In this document: positions 43,737 to 53,951 of the stretch, one piece after another
Layout of the letters: the number at the start of each line of letters is the position of its first letter
Position numbering within the stretch: the first letter of the stretch is position 1
Assembly: GCF_001969855.1 (NCBI RefSeq)
Contig: NZ_MRBL01000004.1
Coordinates: 39,995 to 103,994 of the forward strand
Direction: 5' to 3'
Origin: Bacillus haynesii
GTDB lineage: Bacteria > Bacillota > Bacilli > Bacillales > Bacillaceae
DNA length: 64,000 nucleotides
Translations under genes and position numbers: made by a program
The notes under the pieces: model-generated
Told to the model about the DNA's origin: nothing
The model's database searches: none
The model's input: only the letters and a program-made list of their open reading frames with translations

Positions 43737-46318
43737 AGAAAACAGTTTTTCTATTTGTGATCGCAAGCGTTGCAGTTTCCTTGGCCGCCCATTCTTTTTT
43801 TCTGTATGAATGGGCGCATGACCGCTATATGACCGGGAACGGCGACGGACTTGCACAAATGATCATTTTTAAATCGTTTCTTTTTGAGCAATACAAACAA
43901 GGGAACTTCTTTTATTCGTATTCTTTCGGTCTCGGAGGCGGCATCTACAGCCAGCTCGGTTATTATTTCACGACGTCTTTTGTCTTCATCGCTTCATTCG
44001 CGGCCGTTTTTCTGATGCAGCTTTTGCATTTGGCCGGGGATGCGGACCCTTTGTTTTGGGCGCAGGCCGCCGTATTCATCAGTGTCATCAAGCTGAGCCT
44101 GATCATTTTAGCGGCAGCGTATGCGTTAAACGGCATGGTGAAAAACAAGCTTGCCGCTTTTACGGGTGCGGTCTTGTACGGCACGTCGGTCATCTATTTC
44201 AGACACACGGTGTTCTGGGAGTTTTTCAGCGACGCCATGCTGTGGCTGCCGCTGCTTGTCGCGGGAGCCGAAAAAGTCATCAGGGAAAAGCGGACAGGGC
44301 TGTTTATTACGGCTTGTTCTTTGACGCTGATCAATAACTTTTATTTTGCCTATATCAATTTGATTTTCATTGCGATCTACGTCATCTTCCGCTGGCTGAT
44401 CAGGCTTGACCCGGAAAAGGAGGCGCCGAGGTGGAAACAATTCAAGATGTTCGCCGCTTCATGCCTGATTTCTTTCGGAATCAGCGCAGTTTCCTTTGTA
44501 CCTGCGGTTTACGGATTTTTAAACAATTTACGGCCGCCTTATGATCAATCTGTCGCTGTATACGATCTGACGGACAACATTCTGTTTTCCAGCCGCATTG
44601 TCTTGCTGCCGGCTGTCTTTATGCTGTTCTTGTTCGCATTTTCTTTCTACAAAAATAAAACGTTCAGGCTGTTTGCCTCAATCAGTGTGCTGCTTGTTCT
44701 TTTGCATTACAGCCCGCTTGCGGCAAGCGCGTTCAACGGTTTCTCTGCTCCGCAGAACCGCTTTGAATACCTGCTCGCTTTTACGATCGGGGGAGCGGCG
44801 GCCGCAGGAATGACCGAACTGAAAAACATCAGGCGAAAAGAGATGATCTGGTCCATCCTGCTCGTCCTTCTGATTTATATCGCGGTCATTTGGCGGAAAG
44901 ACTTGGATTTATCACTGATGCAAAATTGGAGCATTGTTGTGCTTCTGTTCCTGACAATCGCCATCTTTACGGCGGCGGGGTTTCAATATAAGAAATCGCA
45001 GCTTTTTTTGCATGTCTGCATTTTATTATCGTCCGTTCTTGTGGCGAACACGTATCAAAAGTATATTCTGTCTGAGTCAAGCGGCATTAAAAACGTCTCA
45101 AAAAGCTATTTGACCAGCAATGAGTACAATGGCGAAGAACAGCGCCGCCTTTTGAACAACATTCGAAAAGACGATAACGGGGACCCGTACACAAGGGTCG
45201 ACTGGATGAACGGCGTGCGCAACAATACTCCTCTGATGCAGGATTTTAACGGCTTCAGCGCCTACTCAAGCATTCTCAATCGCGACCTTCTTCTGTTTTA
45301 TTGGGAAGACCTTCAAATCGATATGGGAAGGGAAAGCGTCAGCCGCTACGCATCGATGGGAGACCGGGCCAACTTGTACAGTCTGCTGTACGGCAAGTAT
45401 TACATGACGGAAAAAAACAATGCCGCCATTGTTCCGTACGGGTTTATCAAAACGGATGAATCAGAGCACTACACAGTGTATAAAAACAAATACACCCTGC
45501 CGTTTATCCGGACGGCGCGAACGGTATTTACGGAAAAAGATTTAGCAGATGCGCCTGTTCTGGCGCGGGAACATGCGATGCTTGAAGGAATCGTGCTTGA
45601 GAATGGCGATAATGGAAAAGAGCAGCCGCCGAGCATTCCGGATTTAATGAAGCAGATGAAGCTGAAAACCGAAGGGGCGAGCTATCATAACGGCGTCCTC
45701 GACGTCACCGCCGAAAACGGAGGCATCGATCTCATTCCCGAAGGCGGTCTTCCGAAAGAAGGCGACTATTATGTCGGATTTTATTTAAAAAGCCTTGCAA
45801 AAGACCAGTTCTTCAACTTGCGGGTCAATGATTATGTAACATCAAGAAAGTCAAACCAGTCGATTTACAAAACAGGTGTTTACGATTTAACGATCAGGGT
45901 GCCGAAAACAGATAAAATTTCAATCAGGCTGCCAAAAGGGAAATATCAATTGGACCATTTGAGACTGCACCAGGAAGACTATCAATTGCTGAAAAAAGCG
46001 GCCGCCCAAAAAGCACCGGCCGCCGATTTGGACTGGCAGAACAATCAAGTGTCCATCATCTTTGACAATCAAAACGGAGACCGTTACATGGTACTGCCGG
46101 TTCCGTACGAAAAAGGCTGGGAAGTCACTGTAAACGGAAAAACGCAAACCGTTCAAAAGGCAAATTACGCGTTTATCGGATTTCCCATCGAAAAAGGGAA
46201 AAACGATATCCGGCTCGTTTATTACCCCCCGTACTTCAAAGCTACTTTGGCTGTTACAGTCATCAGCCTCATCATCGGAATCTGGTACGGCAGAAGGAGA
46301 AAAAAGCTTGGCTCTTAA
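43733..46318 (+). CDS. yfhO: YfhO, GT-C type glycosyltransferase for lipoteichoic acid
   Basis: An 861-residue protein with about 12-13 helices (residues 5-460) followed by a large extracytoplasmic domain (about 480-830) and a final membrane helix (KATLAVTVISLIIGIWYG near 838-855). The N-terminal GNGDGLAQMI and SYSFGLGGG are typical of the YfhO family. In B. subtilis and Listeria it transfers the sugar from undecaprenyl phosphate to lipoteichoic acid outside the cell. Third gene of the csbB-gtrA-yfhO operon, coupled by a 4-bp overlap. Confidence 0.9.
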   Translation: MKKTVFLFVIASVAVSLAAHSFFLYEWAHDRYMTGNGDGLAQMIIFKSFLFEQYKQGNFFYSYSFGLGGGIYSQLGYYFTTSFVFIASFAAVFLMQLLHLAGDADPLFWAQAAVFISVIKLSLIILAAAYALNGMVKNKLAAFTGAVLYGTSVIYFRHTVFWEFFSDAMLWLPLLVAGAEKVIREKRTGLFITACSLTLINNFYFAYINLIFIAIYVIFRWLIRLDPEKEAPRWKQFKMFAASCLISFGISAVSFVPAVYGFLNNLRPPYDQSVAVYDLTDNILFSSRIVLLPAVFMLFLFAFSFYKNKTFRLFASISVLLVLLHYSPLAASAFNGFSAPQNRFEYLLAFTIGGAAAAGMTELKNIRRKEMIWSILLVLLIYIAVIWRKDLDLSLMQNWSIVVLLFLTIAIFTAAGFQYKKSQLFLHVCILLSSVLVANTYQKYILSESSGIKNVSKSYLTSNEYNGEEQRRLLNNIRKDDNGDPYTRVDWMNGVRNNTPLMQDFNGFSAYSSILNRDLLLFYWEDLQIDMGRESVSRYASMGDRANLYSLLYGKYYMTEKNNAAIVPYGFIKTDESEHYTVYKNKYTLPFIRTARTVFTEKDLADAPVLAREHAMLEGIVLENGDNGKEQPPSIPDLMKQMKLKTEGASYHNGVLDVTAENGGIDLIPEGGLPKEGDYYVGFYLKSLAKDQFFNLRVNDYVTSRKSNQSIYKTGVYDLTIRVPKTDKISIRLPKGKYQLDHLRLHQEDYQLLKKAAAQKAPAADLDWQNNQVSIIFDNQNGDRYMVLPVPYEKGWEVTVNGKTQTVQKANYAFIGFPIEKGKNDIRLVYYPPYFKATLAVTVISLIIGIWYGRRRKKLGS

Positions 46319-46341
46319 ACAGAGCCAAGCTTTAATTTTTT
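46303..46341. terminator. Terminator overlapping yfhO and yfhP ends
   Basis: AAAGCTTGGCTCT (46303-46315) pairs perfectly with AGAGCCAAGCTTT (46321-46333), then TTTTTT. The yfhO stop is in its loop and the last residues of YfhP (LKLGS) are encoded by the right arm on the other strand. Confidence 0.92.
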
Positions 46342-47298
46342 CTGAAGTTTTTCCTCGCTGAAAATCCATCCCGTATAAGAGGTGATTAATTCGAGCGAGT
46401 CCCTGTCGATGTGTGCGATCGCCACGAAAGGGTAGTGCCCTTTGCTGCGGTATCGCAGATCGATAAAGCGGACTTCGTAATGATCCTTATACGTATCGAT
46501 CTCCCATTTGTAAACCGGTGAGAACGAAAGAAACGCCGAAATGTTCTTATCCTGTTTCGCGGCTTTCATCACGTCCGTATCCGGCACAGGCACCCTGTTG
46601 AATGTATCGACGATCACAACGTTTCCGTCCATGCTCCGTCCGACGTAAAAAGCCGATTTTGCTTTGACGGCGATTCGCCATTGCCTGAATTTCATCGTAG
46701 GAGAAATAATGATTTCTTCAATATCATCGATTTTTTCACGGAGCTCATGCTTGATTTTCCTCTGCATGAAATACCTCACCAGATAATAACCGGCCAAGAC
46801 GATGTAAAGAGCCAAAAATGTATAGCCTTGATGCGCGCCTGCCAGCCAAAAGGCGATGGCTATGAGATGGCTGACGAAAATAAACGGATCAAATGTATTA
46901 ATCAAGCCGAGCGCTACCCATTTCCTTGAAAAAGGTCTGATCGCCTGTGTTCCGTATGCATTGAAAATATCCACGAACACATGAAGCGCGACCGCGGCAA
47001 GGGTCCAAAGCCACAGGTGAAGCAGATTGGCTTCGTGATAAAACAGCATGAGAATGCCCGGAATCATCAGCGACCAGGCGAGAACAGCGGGGATGGAATG
47101 GGTGAATCCCCTGTGGTGCCTAATATAAACAGCGTTGTTTTTTAATTTCAAAACGGTATCGATATCCGGAGCCTGAGATCCGGCGATTGTCGCAATCATC
47201 ACGGCTTGAGCCATTGATGGGTCCATTCCGACAACTGGATCAAGCGTCGCGATGCCTCCGAGTGCAACGCCCATGACAACATGTGTGCCAGTATCCAT
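46315..47298 (-). CDS. yfhP: YfhP, DUF457-type membrane metal-dependent hydrolase
   Basis: A 327-residue protein. The N-terminal part has the YdjM/DUF457 metal-hydrolase signature: HVVMGVALGG (His6), APDIDTVLKL (about 44-53), RHHRGFTHSIP (about 60-70) and ALHVFVDIFNAYG (about 103-115), with several helices to about 175, then a soluble C-terminal domain. It equals B. subtilis YfhP, described as a negative influence on neighbouring yfhQ (mutY), yfhS and sspE expression; that regulatory claim is from memory. It is divergent from mutY. Confidence 0.88.
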   Translation of the reverse strand: MDTGTHVVMGVALGGIATLDPVVGMDPSMAQAVMIATIAGSQAPDIDTVLKLKNNAVYIRHHRGFTHSIPAVLAWSLMIPGILMLFYHEANLLHLWLWTLAAVALHVFVDIFNAYGTQAIRPFSRKWVALGLINTFDPFIFVSHLIAIAFWLAGAHQGYTFLALYIVLAGYYLVRYFMQRKIKHELREKIDDIEEIIISPTMKFRQWRIAVKAKSAFYVGRSMDGNVVIVDTFNRVPVPDTDVMKAAKQDKNISAFLSFSPVYKWEIDTYKDHYEVRFIDLRYRSKGHYPFVAIAHIDRDSLELITSYTGWIFSEEKLQKKLKLGSV

Positions 47299-47505
47299 TG
47301 GTGACCTCCCCTAATGGTGCTAGAAAATCATTTTTATTTTCCAAAAACAGAACGAACGATGGACCTTGCCTGAAATATTTAACGCTTTTGCTTTCTTCAC
47401 TTTTAATGTAACATGTTATCGTATATGCATATAGTTTACAACAAAAAGCCGAAGTAACAAAAGATCGGTATGCAAATGTGACGTGCACAGGCAAGGAGAA
47501 GTTTC

Positions 47506-48591
47506 ATGATGGATCTGCAAAAGAAATTAGAGCAAAAAAACATCAAACAATTTCAAGAAGATTTAATTTCTTGGTATGAGCAAGAAAAAAGGGATCTGCC
47601 TTGGCGCTCAGACAGCGACCCTTATAAGGTATGGGTGTCAGAAGTGATGCTTCAGCAGACGAGAGTGGACACGGTGATTCCTTACTTCAACAACTTTATC
47701 GAAAAGTTTCCGACCGTTGAAGCGCTCGCTGAAGCCGACGAAGAAAAAGTGCTTAAAGCTTGGGAAGGACTGGGATACTATTCAAGGGTTCGGAACTTGC
47801 AGAGCGCTGTCAGGGAAGTTCACGAACGATACGGAGGAGTGGTCCCTCCTTCAAAAGAGGAATTCGGCAGCTTAAAAGGAGTCGGCCCTTATACAAGAGG
47901 CGCGGTGCTGAGCATCGCCTACAATCAGCCGGTCCCCGCGGTAGACGGAAATGTCATGCGGGTCATGTCACGGATTCTTTCCGTATGGGATGATATCGCA
48001 AAGCCTAAAACCAAAACCCTGTTTGAAAAAATTGTCGAAGCGTTTATTTCTGAGGAAAAACCGTCCGAGTTTAACCAGGGGCTAATGGAGCTGGGCGCTG
48101 TCATCTGTACACCGAAATCGCCATCATGCCTTCTCTGTCCCGTCCGAGAGCACTGTTCTGCTTTTGCAGAAGGCTGTGAAAAAGAGCTTCCGGTTAAAAG
48201 CAAAAAGAAAAAACCATCGGTAAAAACCCTTGCAGCCGTTGTCCTGACTGATGAAGAAGGATACATCTATATCCATAAAAGACCGGCAACAGGCCTTTTG
48301 GCAAACCTTTGGGAATTCCCGAACACAGAAACGCAGAAAGGCCTGAAGCACGAGCGCGAGCAGCTTGCGGCCTTCTTGAAAGAAGAGGCCGGAATAGAAG
48401 CTGAAATCGGTCCGCTTGAAGGGGTCGTAGAACACGTGTTTACACACCTTGTCTGGAACATTTCTGTCTTTTTCGGGAAAACGCTCGATCAACCTGATGA
48501 TTCATACTTTAAAAAGGTCACGAAAGAAGAGCTCGCTGAATATGCCTTCCCGGTTTCACATCAGAAAATATGGAATATGTATATGAAATAG
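47506..48591 (+). CDS. mutY: MutY, A/G-specific adenine glycosylase
   Basis: A 361-residue base-excision enzyme. The helix-hairpin-helix and catalytic Asp are in [28 protein letters not shown] (split as GVGPYTRGA near 125-133 and AVDGNVMRV with Asp near 147). The 4Fe-4S cluster is held by C-x6-C-x2-C-x5-C in [17 protein letters not shown] (about 205-221). The C-terminal Nudix-like domain (about 245-355) recognises 8-oxoguanine. It removes adenine mispaired with 8-oxoG. Two adjacent ATGs are possible starts; AAGGAG precedes. Confidence 0.95.
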   Translation: MMDLQKKLEQKNIKQFQEDLISWYEQEKRDLPWRSDSDPYKVWVSEVMLQQTRVDTVIPYFNNFIEKFPTVEALAEADEEKVLKAWEGLGYYSRVRNLQSAVREVHERYGGVVPPSKEEFGSLKGVGPYTRGAVLSIAYNQPVPAVDGNVMRVMSRILSVWDDIAKPKTKTLFEKIVEAFISEEKPSEFNQGLMELGAVICTPKSPSCLLCPVREHCSAFAEGCEKELPVKSKKKKPSVKTLAAVVLTDEEGYIYIHKRPATGLLANLWEFPNTETQKGLKHEREQLAAFLKEEAGIEAEIGPLEGVVEHVFTHLVWNISVFFGKTLDQPDDSYFKKVTKEELAEYAFPVSHQKIWNMYMK

Positions 48592-48617
48592 GCAGCTTGA
48601 CTGTGCATGCTGCCCCT

Positions 48618-48842
48618 TTAGTCGTACTGGATGGTGGTGCCGTGCGTATAATCGGCTTCCCGGCGGTGCAGTCCGCCTCTTGCTTGGATTTCTTTCACAA
48701 CCTCCAGGTACTCGGCATGCCCTTCTTCATTGAGGAATGGCATGATTTGTTGGAAGGCGTGGTGAAAATAAAGCAGCTCTGCATCTTTCCACTCGCTTTT
48801 CGGCGTGTGGTCGAGCTCGCTCATATCGCGTCCTACGTACAT
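48618..48842 (-). CDS. yfhS: YfhS, small hypothetical protein
   Basis: A 74-residue, soluble, mostly helical protein (LLYFHHAFQQIMPFLNEEGH in the middle), matching B. subtilis YfhS in size, sequence and position between mutY and fabL. No known domain. It converges with mutY; a GGCAGC/GCTGCC hairpin at 48592-48613 may end mutY transcripts. B. subtilis YfhS is reported as a sporulation-period gene, from memory. Confidence 0.85.
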   Translation of the reverse strand: MYVGRDMSELDHTPKSEWKDAELLYFHHAFQQIMPFLNEEGHAEYLEVVKEIQARGGLHRREADYTHGTTIQYD

Positions 48843-48921
48843 AAGGCGAATGCCTCCTTTTTAATCGTGTCATGAGCTATTTTTTATCAGATTTTCAATC
48901 ACTATACTAGGAGATGAATGA

Positions 48922-49677
<756 letters not shown>

Positions 49678-49692
49678 ATTTTTCGCTTTCAA

Positions 49693-49723
49693 TGAATAGG
49701 ATATCATCCTCCTGCACAATCTA
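49693..49723 (+). promoter_or_regulatory. Sigma-G-like promoter of sspE
   Basis: TGAATA (49693-49698), 18 bp, CAATCTA (49717-49723). This matches the forespore sigma-G pattern (gnATR-N17/18-CATNNTA) with one -10 mismatch and agrees with the expected control of sspE. Confidence 0.7.
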
Positions 49724-49745
49724 ATGGTCGTGGAGGTGATATACA

Positions 49746-49910
49746 ATGGCTAACCAACAATCCAAAACAAACGCACAAAAAGTAAGACAACAAAACCAAG
49801 CTTCTGCACAAGGTGGTCAGTTCGGCACTGAATTTGCCAGCGAAACTGACGCGCAGCAAGTAAGACAAAATAACCAACAAGCTGAGCAAAAAAAACAGCA
49901 AAACAGCTAA
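49746..49910 (+). CDS. sspE: SspE, gamma-type small acid-soluble spore protein (short form)
   Basis: A 54-residue protein rich in Gln, Asn and Ala, starting MANQQSKTNAQKVRQQNQAS. GQFGTEFASETDAQQVRQ is the gamma-SASP signature and contains the GPR protease site (TEFASE). Forespore-made, it is degraded on germination as an amino acid store. B. subtilis SspE has 84 residues with two copies of the repeat; here only one full GQFGTEFASE unit is present, a loss of about 30 residues. GGAGGTGAT lies before the ATG. A sigma-G-like promoter and a terminator flank it. Confidence 0.92.
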   Translation: MANQQSKTNAQKVRQQNQASAQGGQFGTEFASETDAQQVRQNNQQAEQKKQQNS

Positions 49911-49923
49911 TCACTGAAACAGG

Positions 49924-49958
49924 AAAAAGCACTTCACCATCGGATGAGGTGCTTTTTT
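49924..49958. terminator. Terminator of sspE
   Basis: AAAAAGCACTTCA pairs with TGAGGTGCTTTTTT (one mismatch), followed by CTTTT. Confidence 0.9.
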
Positions 49959-50083
49959 CTTTTCGTTTTTGATCCGACAAAACTTCCGAATCTTAGCCAG
50001 AATCAGTCAAAGGACATCCGGCATGTATAGAGAAATGTTACTTAGGCAATAAATGGAGTAGAGCATAGAATGGAGGATCCCGA

Positions 50084-50329
50084 ATGCCGGAATTTGAAAA
50101 CTTGGTTCAAGGGCAGATGGAGATTATGGATAAGCTGTTGTATCTGCAAGCGGAGATTGAAAGATGCCAGAAAATTGAAAAAGAACTGGCTGCCCTTGAA
50201 AAGAAAGCCCAGCTTTTATCGATCCGTGAAGATATATCCCAGAAGCGGAAAGATCTTGCTCAAATTCAGGATTTGTTTCAAAAGCAGACGGAGCAGGTGA
50301 TTCAGGCTTATCAAAGAATCGAAGCATGA
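50084..50329 (+). CDS. ygaB: YgaB, small coiled-coil protein
   Basis: An 81-residue protein that is almost wholly helical, with heptad-like spacing from about residue 10 to 75 (LLYLQAEIERCQKIEKELAA, then REDISQKRKDLAQIQDLF), predicted as a coiled coil. It matches B. subtilis YgaB, next to sspE and ygaC. Function unknown. GGAGGAT lies about 6 bp before the ATG. A terminator follows at 50354-50390. Confidence 0.85.
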   Translation: MPEFENLVQGQMEIMDKLLYLQAEIERCQKIEKELAALEKKAQLLSIREDISQKRKDLAQIQDLFQKQTEQVIQAYQRIEA

Positions 50330-50353
50330 GCCTCTCTTTATCGTTTTCAGAAA

Positions 50354-50390
50354 AGAGCCATTCCTGTTCAGGAGTGGCTGTTTTATTTTC
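50354..50390 (+). terminator. Terminator of ygaB
   Basis: AGCCATTCCTG (50356-50366) pairs with CAGGAGTGGCT (50369-50379), one mismatch, followed by GTTTTATTTT. Confidence 0.82.
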
Positions 50391-50491
50391 ATTTTTTATT
50401 TTCAAACGTTATAATAAATAAAAGAACTGTCGGACAGGCGATGTGACACACTGACTTGTAAGGCTTTTGCAAAGAAAGTAGGGGAGAAAAC

Positions 50492-51022
50492 ATGGGCTTT
50501 CCCAAGGAAGGAGAAACCATTCAAATTCATAGCTATAAGCACAATGGGCAGATTCATCGGATTTGGAACGAAACAACGATTTTAAAAGCAACGGAATTGT
50601 GCATCATCGGCGCCAATGATCGGACAATGGTCACAGAATCTGACGGCCGGACATGGGTGACGCGAGAGCCCGCCATTTGTTATTTCCATGCAAAGCAGTG
50701 GTTTAACGTCATCGGCATGCTTCGCGAAGACGGTATTTATTACTATTGCAACATCAGCTCGCCGTTTGCTTTGGACGATGAAGCCATCAAATACATCGAC
50801 TATGATTTAGACGTAAAAGTCTTCCCGGATATGACGTATCATATTCTTGATGAAGATGAGTACGCGGATCATAAAAAGGCGATGAATTATCCGAAGGAGA
50901 TCGACGGCATTTTAAGGTACCACTTAAATACGTTGCTGCATTGGATACACCAAAGAAAGGGCCCGTTTGCATCTGAATTTATTGATATTTGGTATGAACG
51001 GTATTTGCATTATACAAAATAA
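50492..51022 (+). CDS. ygaC: YgaC, DUF402 nucleoside di/triphosphatase
   Basis: A 176-residue DUF402 protein. The metal and nucleotide site is expected around [24 protein letters not shown] (about 66-90) and [24 protein letters not shown] (about 102-125), whose Asp and Glu residues bind divalent metal in this family. B. subtilis YgaC/NTDP-type enzymes hydrolyse nucleoside tri- and diphosphates. GGGGAG precedes the ATG. Confidence 0.87.
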   Translation: MGFPKEGETIQIHSYKHNGQIHRIWNETTILKATELCIIGANDRTMVTESDGRTWVTREPAICYFHAKQWFNVIGMLREDGIYYYCNISSPFALDDEAIKYIDYDLDVKVFPDMTYHILDEDEYADHKKAMNYPKEIDGILRYHLNTLLHWIHQRKGPFASEFIDIWYERYLHYTK

Positions 51023-51026
51023 TCCT

Positions 51027-51057
51027 AAAAAAACCTGTTGAGGCCAACAGGTTTTTT
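51027..51057 (+). terminator. Terminator of ygaC
   Basis: AAAAAAACCTGTTG pairs with CAACAGGTTTTTT around a small loop. Confidence 0.93.
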
Positions 51058-51098
51058 GCGGTGTACTCACACATCAAGATATAGAGGGGGGAAGACGT

Positions 51099-52841
51099 GT
51101 GGGGGTAATCAGAAGGTACATGGAATTTGTGAAGCCGTATAAATGGAAAATCGTTTTGACGGTTTTAATCGGTATTATTAAATTTTCTATTCCGCTGGTC
51201 ATCCCGCTTCTGCTGAAATACGTCGTGGACGACATCATCCAGGGGAGCGGGACCGCTGAAGAAAAAACATCCACATTATTCATGGTAATGGCGGTTATGT
51301 TCGCCATTTTTTTGGTGCTTCGGCCGCCTGTCGAATACTATCGGCAGTATTTCGCACAGTGGACGGCAAGCAAGGTGCTGTATGATATCAGGGACAAGCT
51401 GTTTGCACACATTCAAAAGCTGAGCCTCAGGTATTATGCGAACACCCGCGCAGGAGAAATCATTTCAAGGGTCATCAACGATGTCGAGCAGACGAAAGAA
51501 TTTGTCATTATCGGGTTAATGAATGTATGGCTTGACGTGATGACGATTTTTATCGCCATCGCCATCATGATGACGATGGATGTGAAGCTGACGCTTATTT
51601 CGATCGTGCTGTTTCCGCTTTACGGACTGTCTGTTAAATTCTTCTACGGCAGACTCAGAAAGCTGACGAGAGAACGTTCCCAAGCGCTGGCCGAAGTGCA
51701 GGGCCATCTTCATGAAAGGGTTCAGGGAATGCCTGTCATCAGGAGTTTTGCGATCGAGGATTATGAACAGAAGCAATTTGATCACGAGAACGGGAATTTT
51801 CTCGGTAAAGCAATCCGCCATACGGCCTGGAATGCCAAAACCTTTGCCGTCGTTAATACGGTTACAGACCTCGCTCCGCTGATCATCATTACGGTTGCGG
51901 GTTATCATGTGATTCACGGGTCGCTTACTGTAGGAACGATGGTGGCGTTTTTCGGATATATCGAACGCCTCTACAACCCGCTGCGCCGCCTGATCAATTC
52001 ATCGACAACATTGACGCAGTCGATCGCATCGATGGACAGACTGTTTGAATTTATTGATGAACCGTATGAATTAAAAGATAAGCCCAATGCTGTAAAAGCA
52101 GAGCGATTAAAAGGAATTGTTGAATTTAAAAACGTTTCCTTCCAATACGAAAAATCGGAAGAAATGATTCTGCAGAATCTTTCTTTGAAAGCCGAACGGG
52201 GCGAAACGGTCGCGCTCGTCGGGATGAGCGGTGGCGGCAAATCGACGCTTGTCAGCCTCATTCCGAGATTCTACGATGTCTCAGCCGGAAGCCTGGAGAT
52301 CGACGGCATCGATGTCCGCGATTATCAGGCGCGAAGCCTTAGAAACCAAATCGGCATGGTGCTTCAGGATACGTTTTTATTCAGCGAATCGGTACGCGAA
52401 AACATATCGATCGGAAATCCCGAAGCTTCGATGGAAGACATCATTGAAGCGGCAAAAGCCGCCAATGCCCATGATTTTATTATGGAACTGCCGCAAGGCT
52501 ATGATACAAAGGTCGGAGAAAGGGGCGTCAAGCTGTCCGGAGGCCAAAAACAGCGGATATCAATCGCCAGGGTGTTCCTGAAGAACCCGCCTCTCTTAAT
52601 TTTGGATGAAGCGACGTCAGCGCTTGACCTTGAAAGCGAGCACTATATCCAGGAAGCGATGGAAAAGCTCGCGAAAGACCGGACGACCTTTATCGTTGCC
52701 CACAGATTGTCGACGATTACCCACGCTGACAAAATCGTCGTCATCGAAAACGGACGTGTCGCGGAAGTCGGCACACATGACGAATTAATGAGCCGCGACG
52801 GCCACTATAAGCATTTATTCACCATTCAAAAATTAAACTAA
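51099..52841 (+). CDS. ygaD: YgaD, ABC exporter half-transporter
   Basis: A 580-residue type IV (MsbA-like) half-transporter. Six helices lie in residues 15-305, followed by the ATPase: Walker [12 protein letters not shown] (about 371-381), Q-loop [12 protein letters not shown], signature [15 protein letters not shown] (about 479-493), Walker [13 protein letters not shown] and switch His in AHRLSTITH. It probably forms a homodimer exporting lipophilic substrates; substrate not known. Nearly identical in pattern to B. subtilis YgaD. GTG start after AGGGGGG. Confidence 0.92.
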   Translation: MGVIRRYMEFVKPYKWKIVLTVLIGIIKFSIPLVIPLLLKYVVDDIIQGSGTAEEKTSTLFMVMAVMFAIFLVLRPPVEYYRQYFAQWTASKVLYDIRDKLFAHIQKLSLRYYANTRAGEIISRVINDVEQTKEFVIIGLMNVWLDVMTIFIAIAIMMTMDVKLTLISIVLFPLYGLSVKFFYGRLRKLTRERSQALAEVQGHLHERVQGMPVIRSFAIEDYEQKQFDHENGNFLGKAIRHTAWNAKTFAVVNTVTDLAPLIIITVAGYHVIHGSLTVGTMVAFFGYIERLYNPLRRLINSSTTLTQSIASMDRLFEFIDEPYELKDKPNAVKAERLKGIVEFKNVSFQYEKSEEMILQNLSLKAERGETVALVGMSGGGKSTLVSLIPRFYDVSAGSLEIDGIDVRDYQARSLRNQIGMVLQDTFLFSESVRENISIGNPEASMEDIIEAAKAANAHDFIMELPQGYDTKVGERGVKLSGGQKQRISIARVFLKNPPLLILDEATSALDLESEHYIQEAMEKLAKDRTTFIVAHRLSTITHADKIVVIENGRVAEVGTHDELMSRDGHYKHLFTIQKLN

Positions 52842-52848
52842 AACCGCA

Positions 52849-52896
52849 AAAAGCCTGACTTTCGTTTGAAGCCGACGGATGTCAGGCTTTTTCTTT
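52849..52896 (+). terminator. Terminator of ygaD
   Basis: AAAAAGCCTGAC (52849-52860) pairs with GTCAGGCTTTTT (52882-52893), then CTTT. Confidence 0.92.
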
Positions 52897-52970
52897 CCCT
52901 GCAAATTTCGTACATATTTCCTATCTCGTCTAAATACAATTTAAAAAATACAAGCTCCGGAGGTGTATAA

Positions 52971-53951
52971 GTGACAAAAGAAAAATTGCTTGAAGTATCG
53001 GATTTATCGATTTCGTTTCAAATGAAAAAGTCCGAAACCCCGATTGTGCAAGGCGTTTCTTTCGATCTCCATCCCGGAGAAATCATGGGAGTCGTCGGAG
53101 AGTCCGGCTGCGGCAAGAGCGTCACCTCTTTGGCTTTAATGGGGCTGAACGCAAACACCCGGACGACGGGCCGGATCAAGTTTCAAAACAAGGACCTTCT
53201 CATGCAGTCTGAAAAAGAATGGAGACAGATGCGCGGCAATGATATCGCGATGGTTTTTCAAGAGCCGATGACCTCCCTCAATCCCCTTTTCACAATTGGC
53301 GATCAACTAACAGAAGCACTCTCCAGCCATACCAATATTCATAAAAAAGAAGCAAGAAGAAAAGCCGTTCAAATGCTGGATACCGTCGGCCTGCCGAGGG
53401 CGGACCAGCTGATGAAACAGTATCCCCACGAACTGTCGGGAGGCATGAGGCAGCGGGTCATGATCGCAATGGCATTAATTTGCGAACCGAAGCTGCTGAT
53501 CGCCGATGAACCGACAACAGCTCTCGACGTCACCATCCAGGCTCAGATTCTGTCCCTGCTGAAGAAAATGAATGCCGAATTTAACACAGCCATTCTCCTC
53601 ATTACCCACGACCTTGGCGTCGTTCACAATACATGTGAACGCGTGATGATCATGTATGCCGGCCGGATCGTTGAAGAAGGCGGTGTCACCACTGTTTTTG
53701 ACAGCCCGAAACACCCTTATACAAAAGGCTTGTTCGCCTCTATTCCGGCATTTACAGGCAAATCCGAGCGTCTCTCTTCGATTGAGGGGCAGGTGCCGAA
53801 ACCGGGATCGATTAAAAAAGGCTGTATGTTTGCGCCGAGGTGCCCTCATAAACACGAACGCTGCATTGAGGAGGAGCCCGGATTGAACAGGCTGGCGGAT
53901 GATCATGCTGTAAGCTGCTTTCTCTACGAAGAGGAAGGTGCTTTAACATGA
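52971..53951 (+). CDS. Oligopeptide ABC transporter ATPase (OppD/DppD type)
   Basis: A 326-residue ATPase of the peptide/nickel importer family. Walker A is GESGCGKSVTSLA (about 43-55), signature LSGGMRQRVMIAMAL (about 154-168), Walker B LLIADEPTTALDVT. The C-terminal oligo_HPY region has CMFAPRCPHKHERC (about 286-300), Cys residues that bind an iron-sulfur cluster in some relatives. First gene of a five-gene operon in the order ATPase-ATPase-binding protein-permease-permease, like the app operon, though the binding protein is not AppA. GTG start after GGAGGTG. Overlaps the next gene by 4 bp. Confidence 0.88.
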   Translation: MTKEKLLEVSDLSISFQMKKSETPIVQGVSFDLHPGEIMGVVGESGCGKSVTSLALMGLNANTRTTGRIKFQNKDLLMQSEKEWRQMRGNDIAMVFQEPMTSLNPLFTIGDQLTEALSSHTNIHKKEARRKAVQMLDTVGLPRADQLMKQYPHELSGGMRQRVMIAMALICEPKLLIADEPTTALDVTIQAQILSLLKKMNAEFNTAILLITHDLGVVHNTCERVMIMYAGRIVEEGGVTTVFDSPKHPYTKGLFASIPAFTGKSERLSSIEGQVPKPGSIKKGCMFAPRCPHKHERCIEEEPGLNRLADDHAVSCFLYEEEGALT

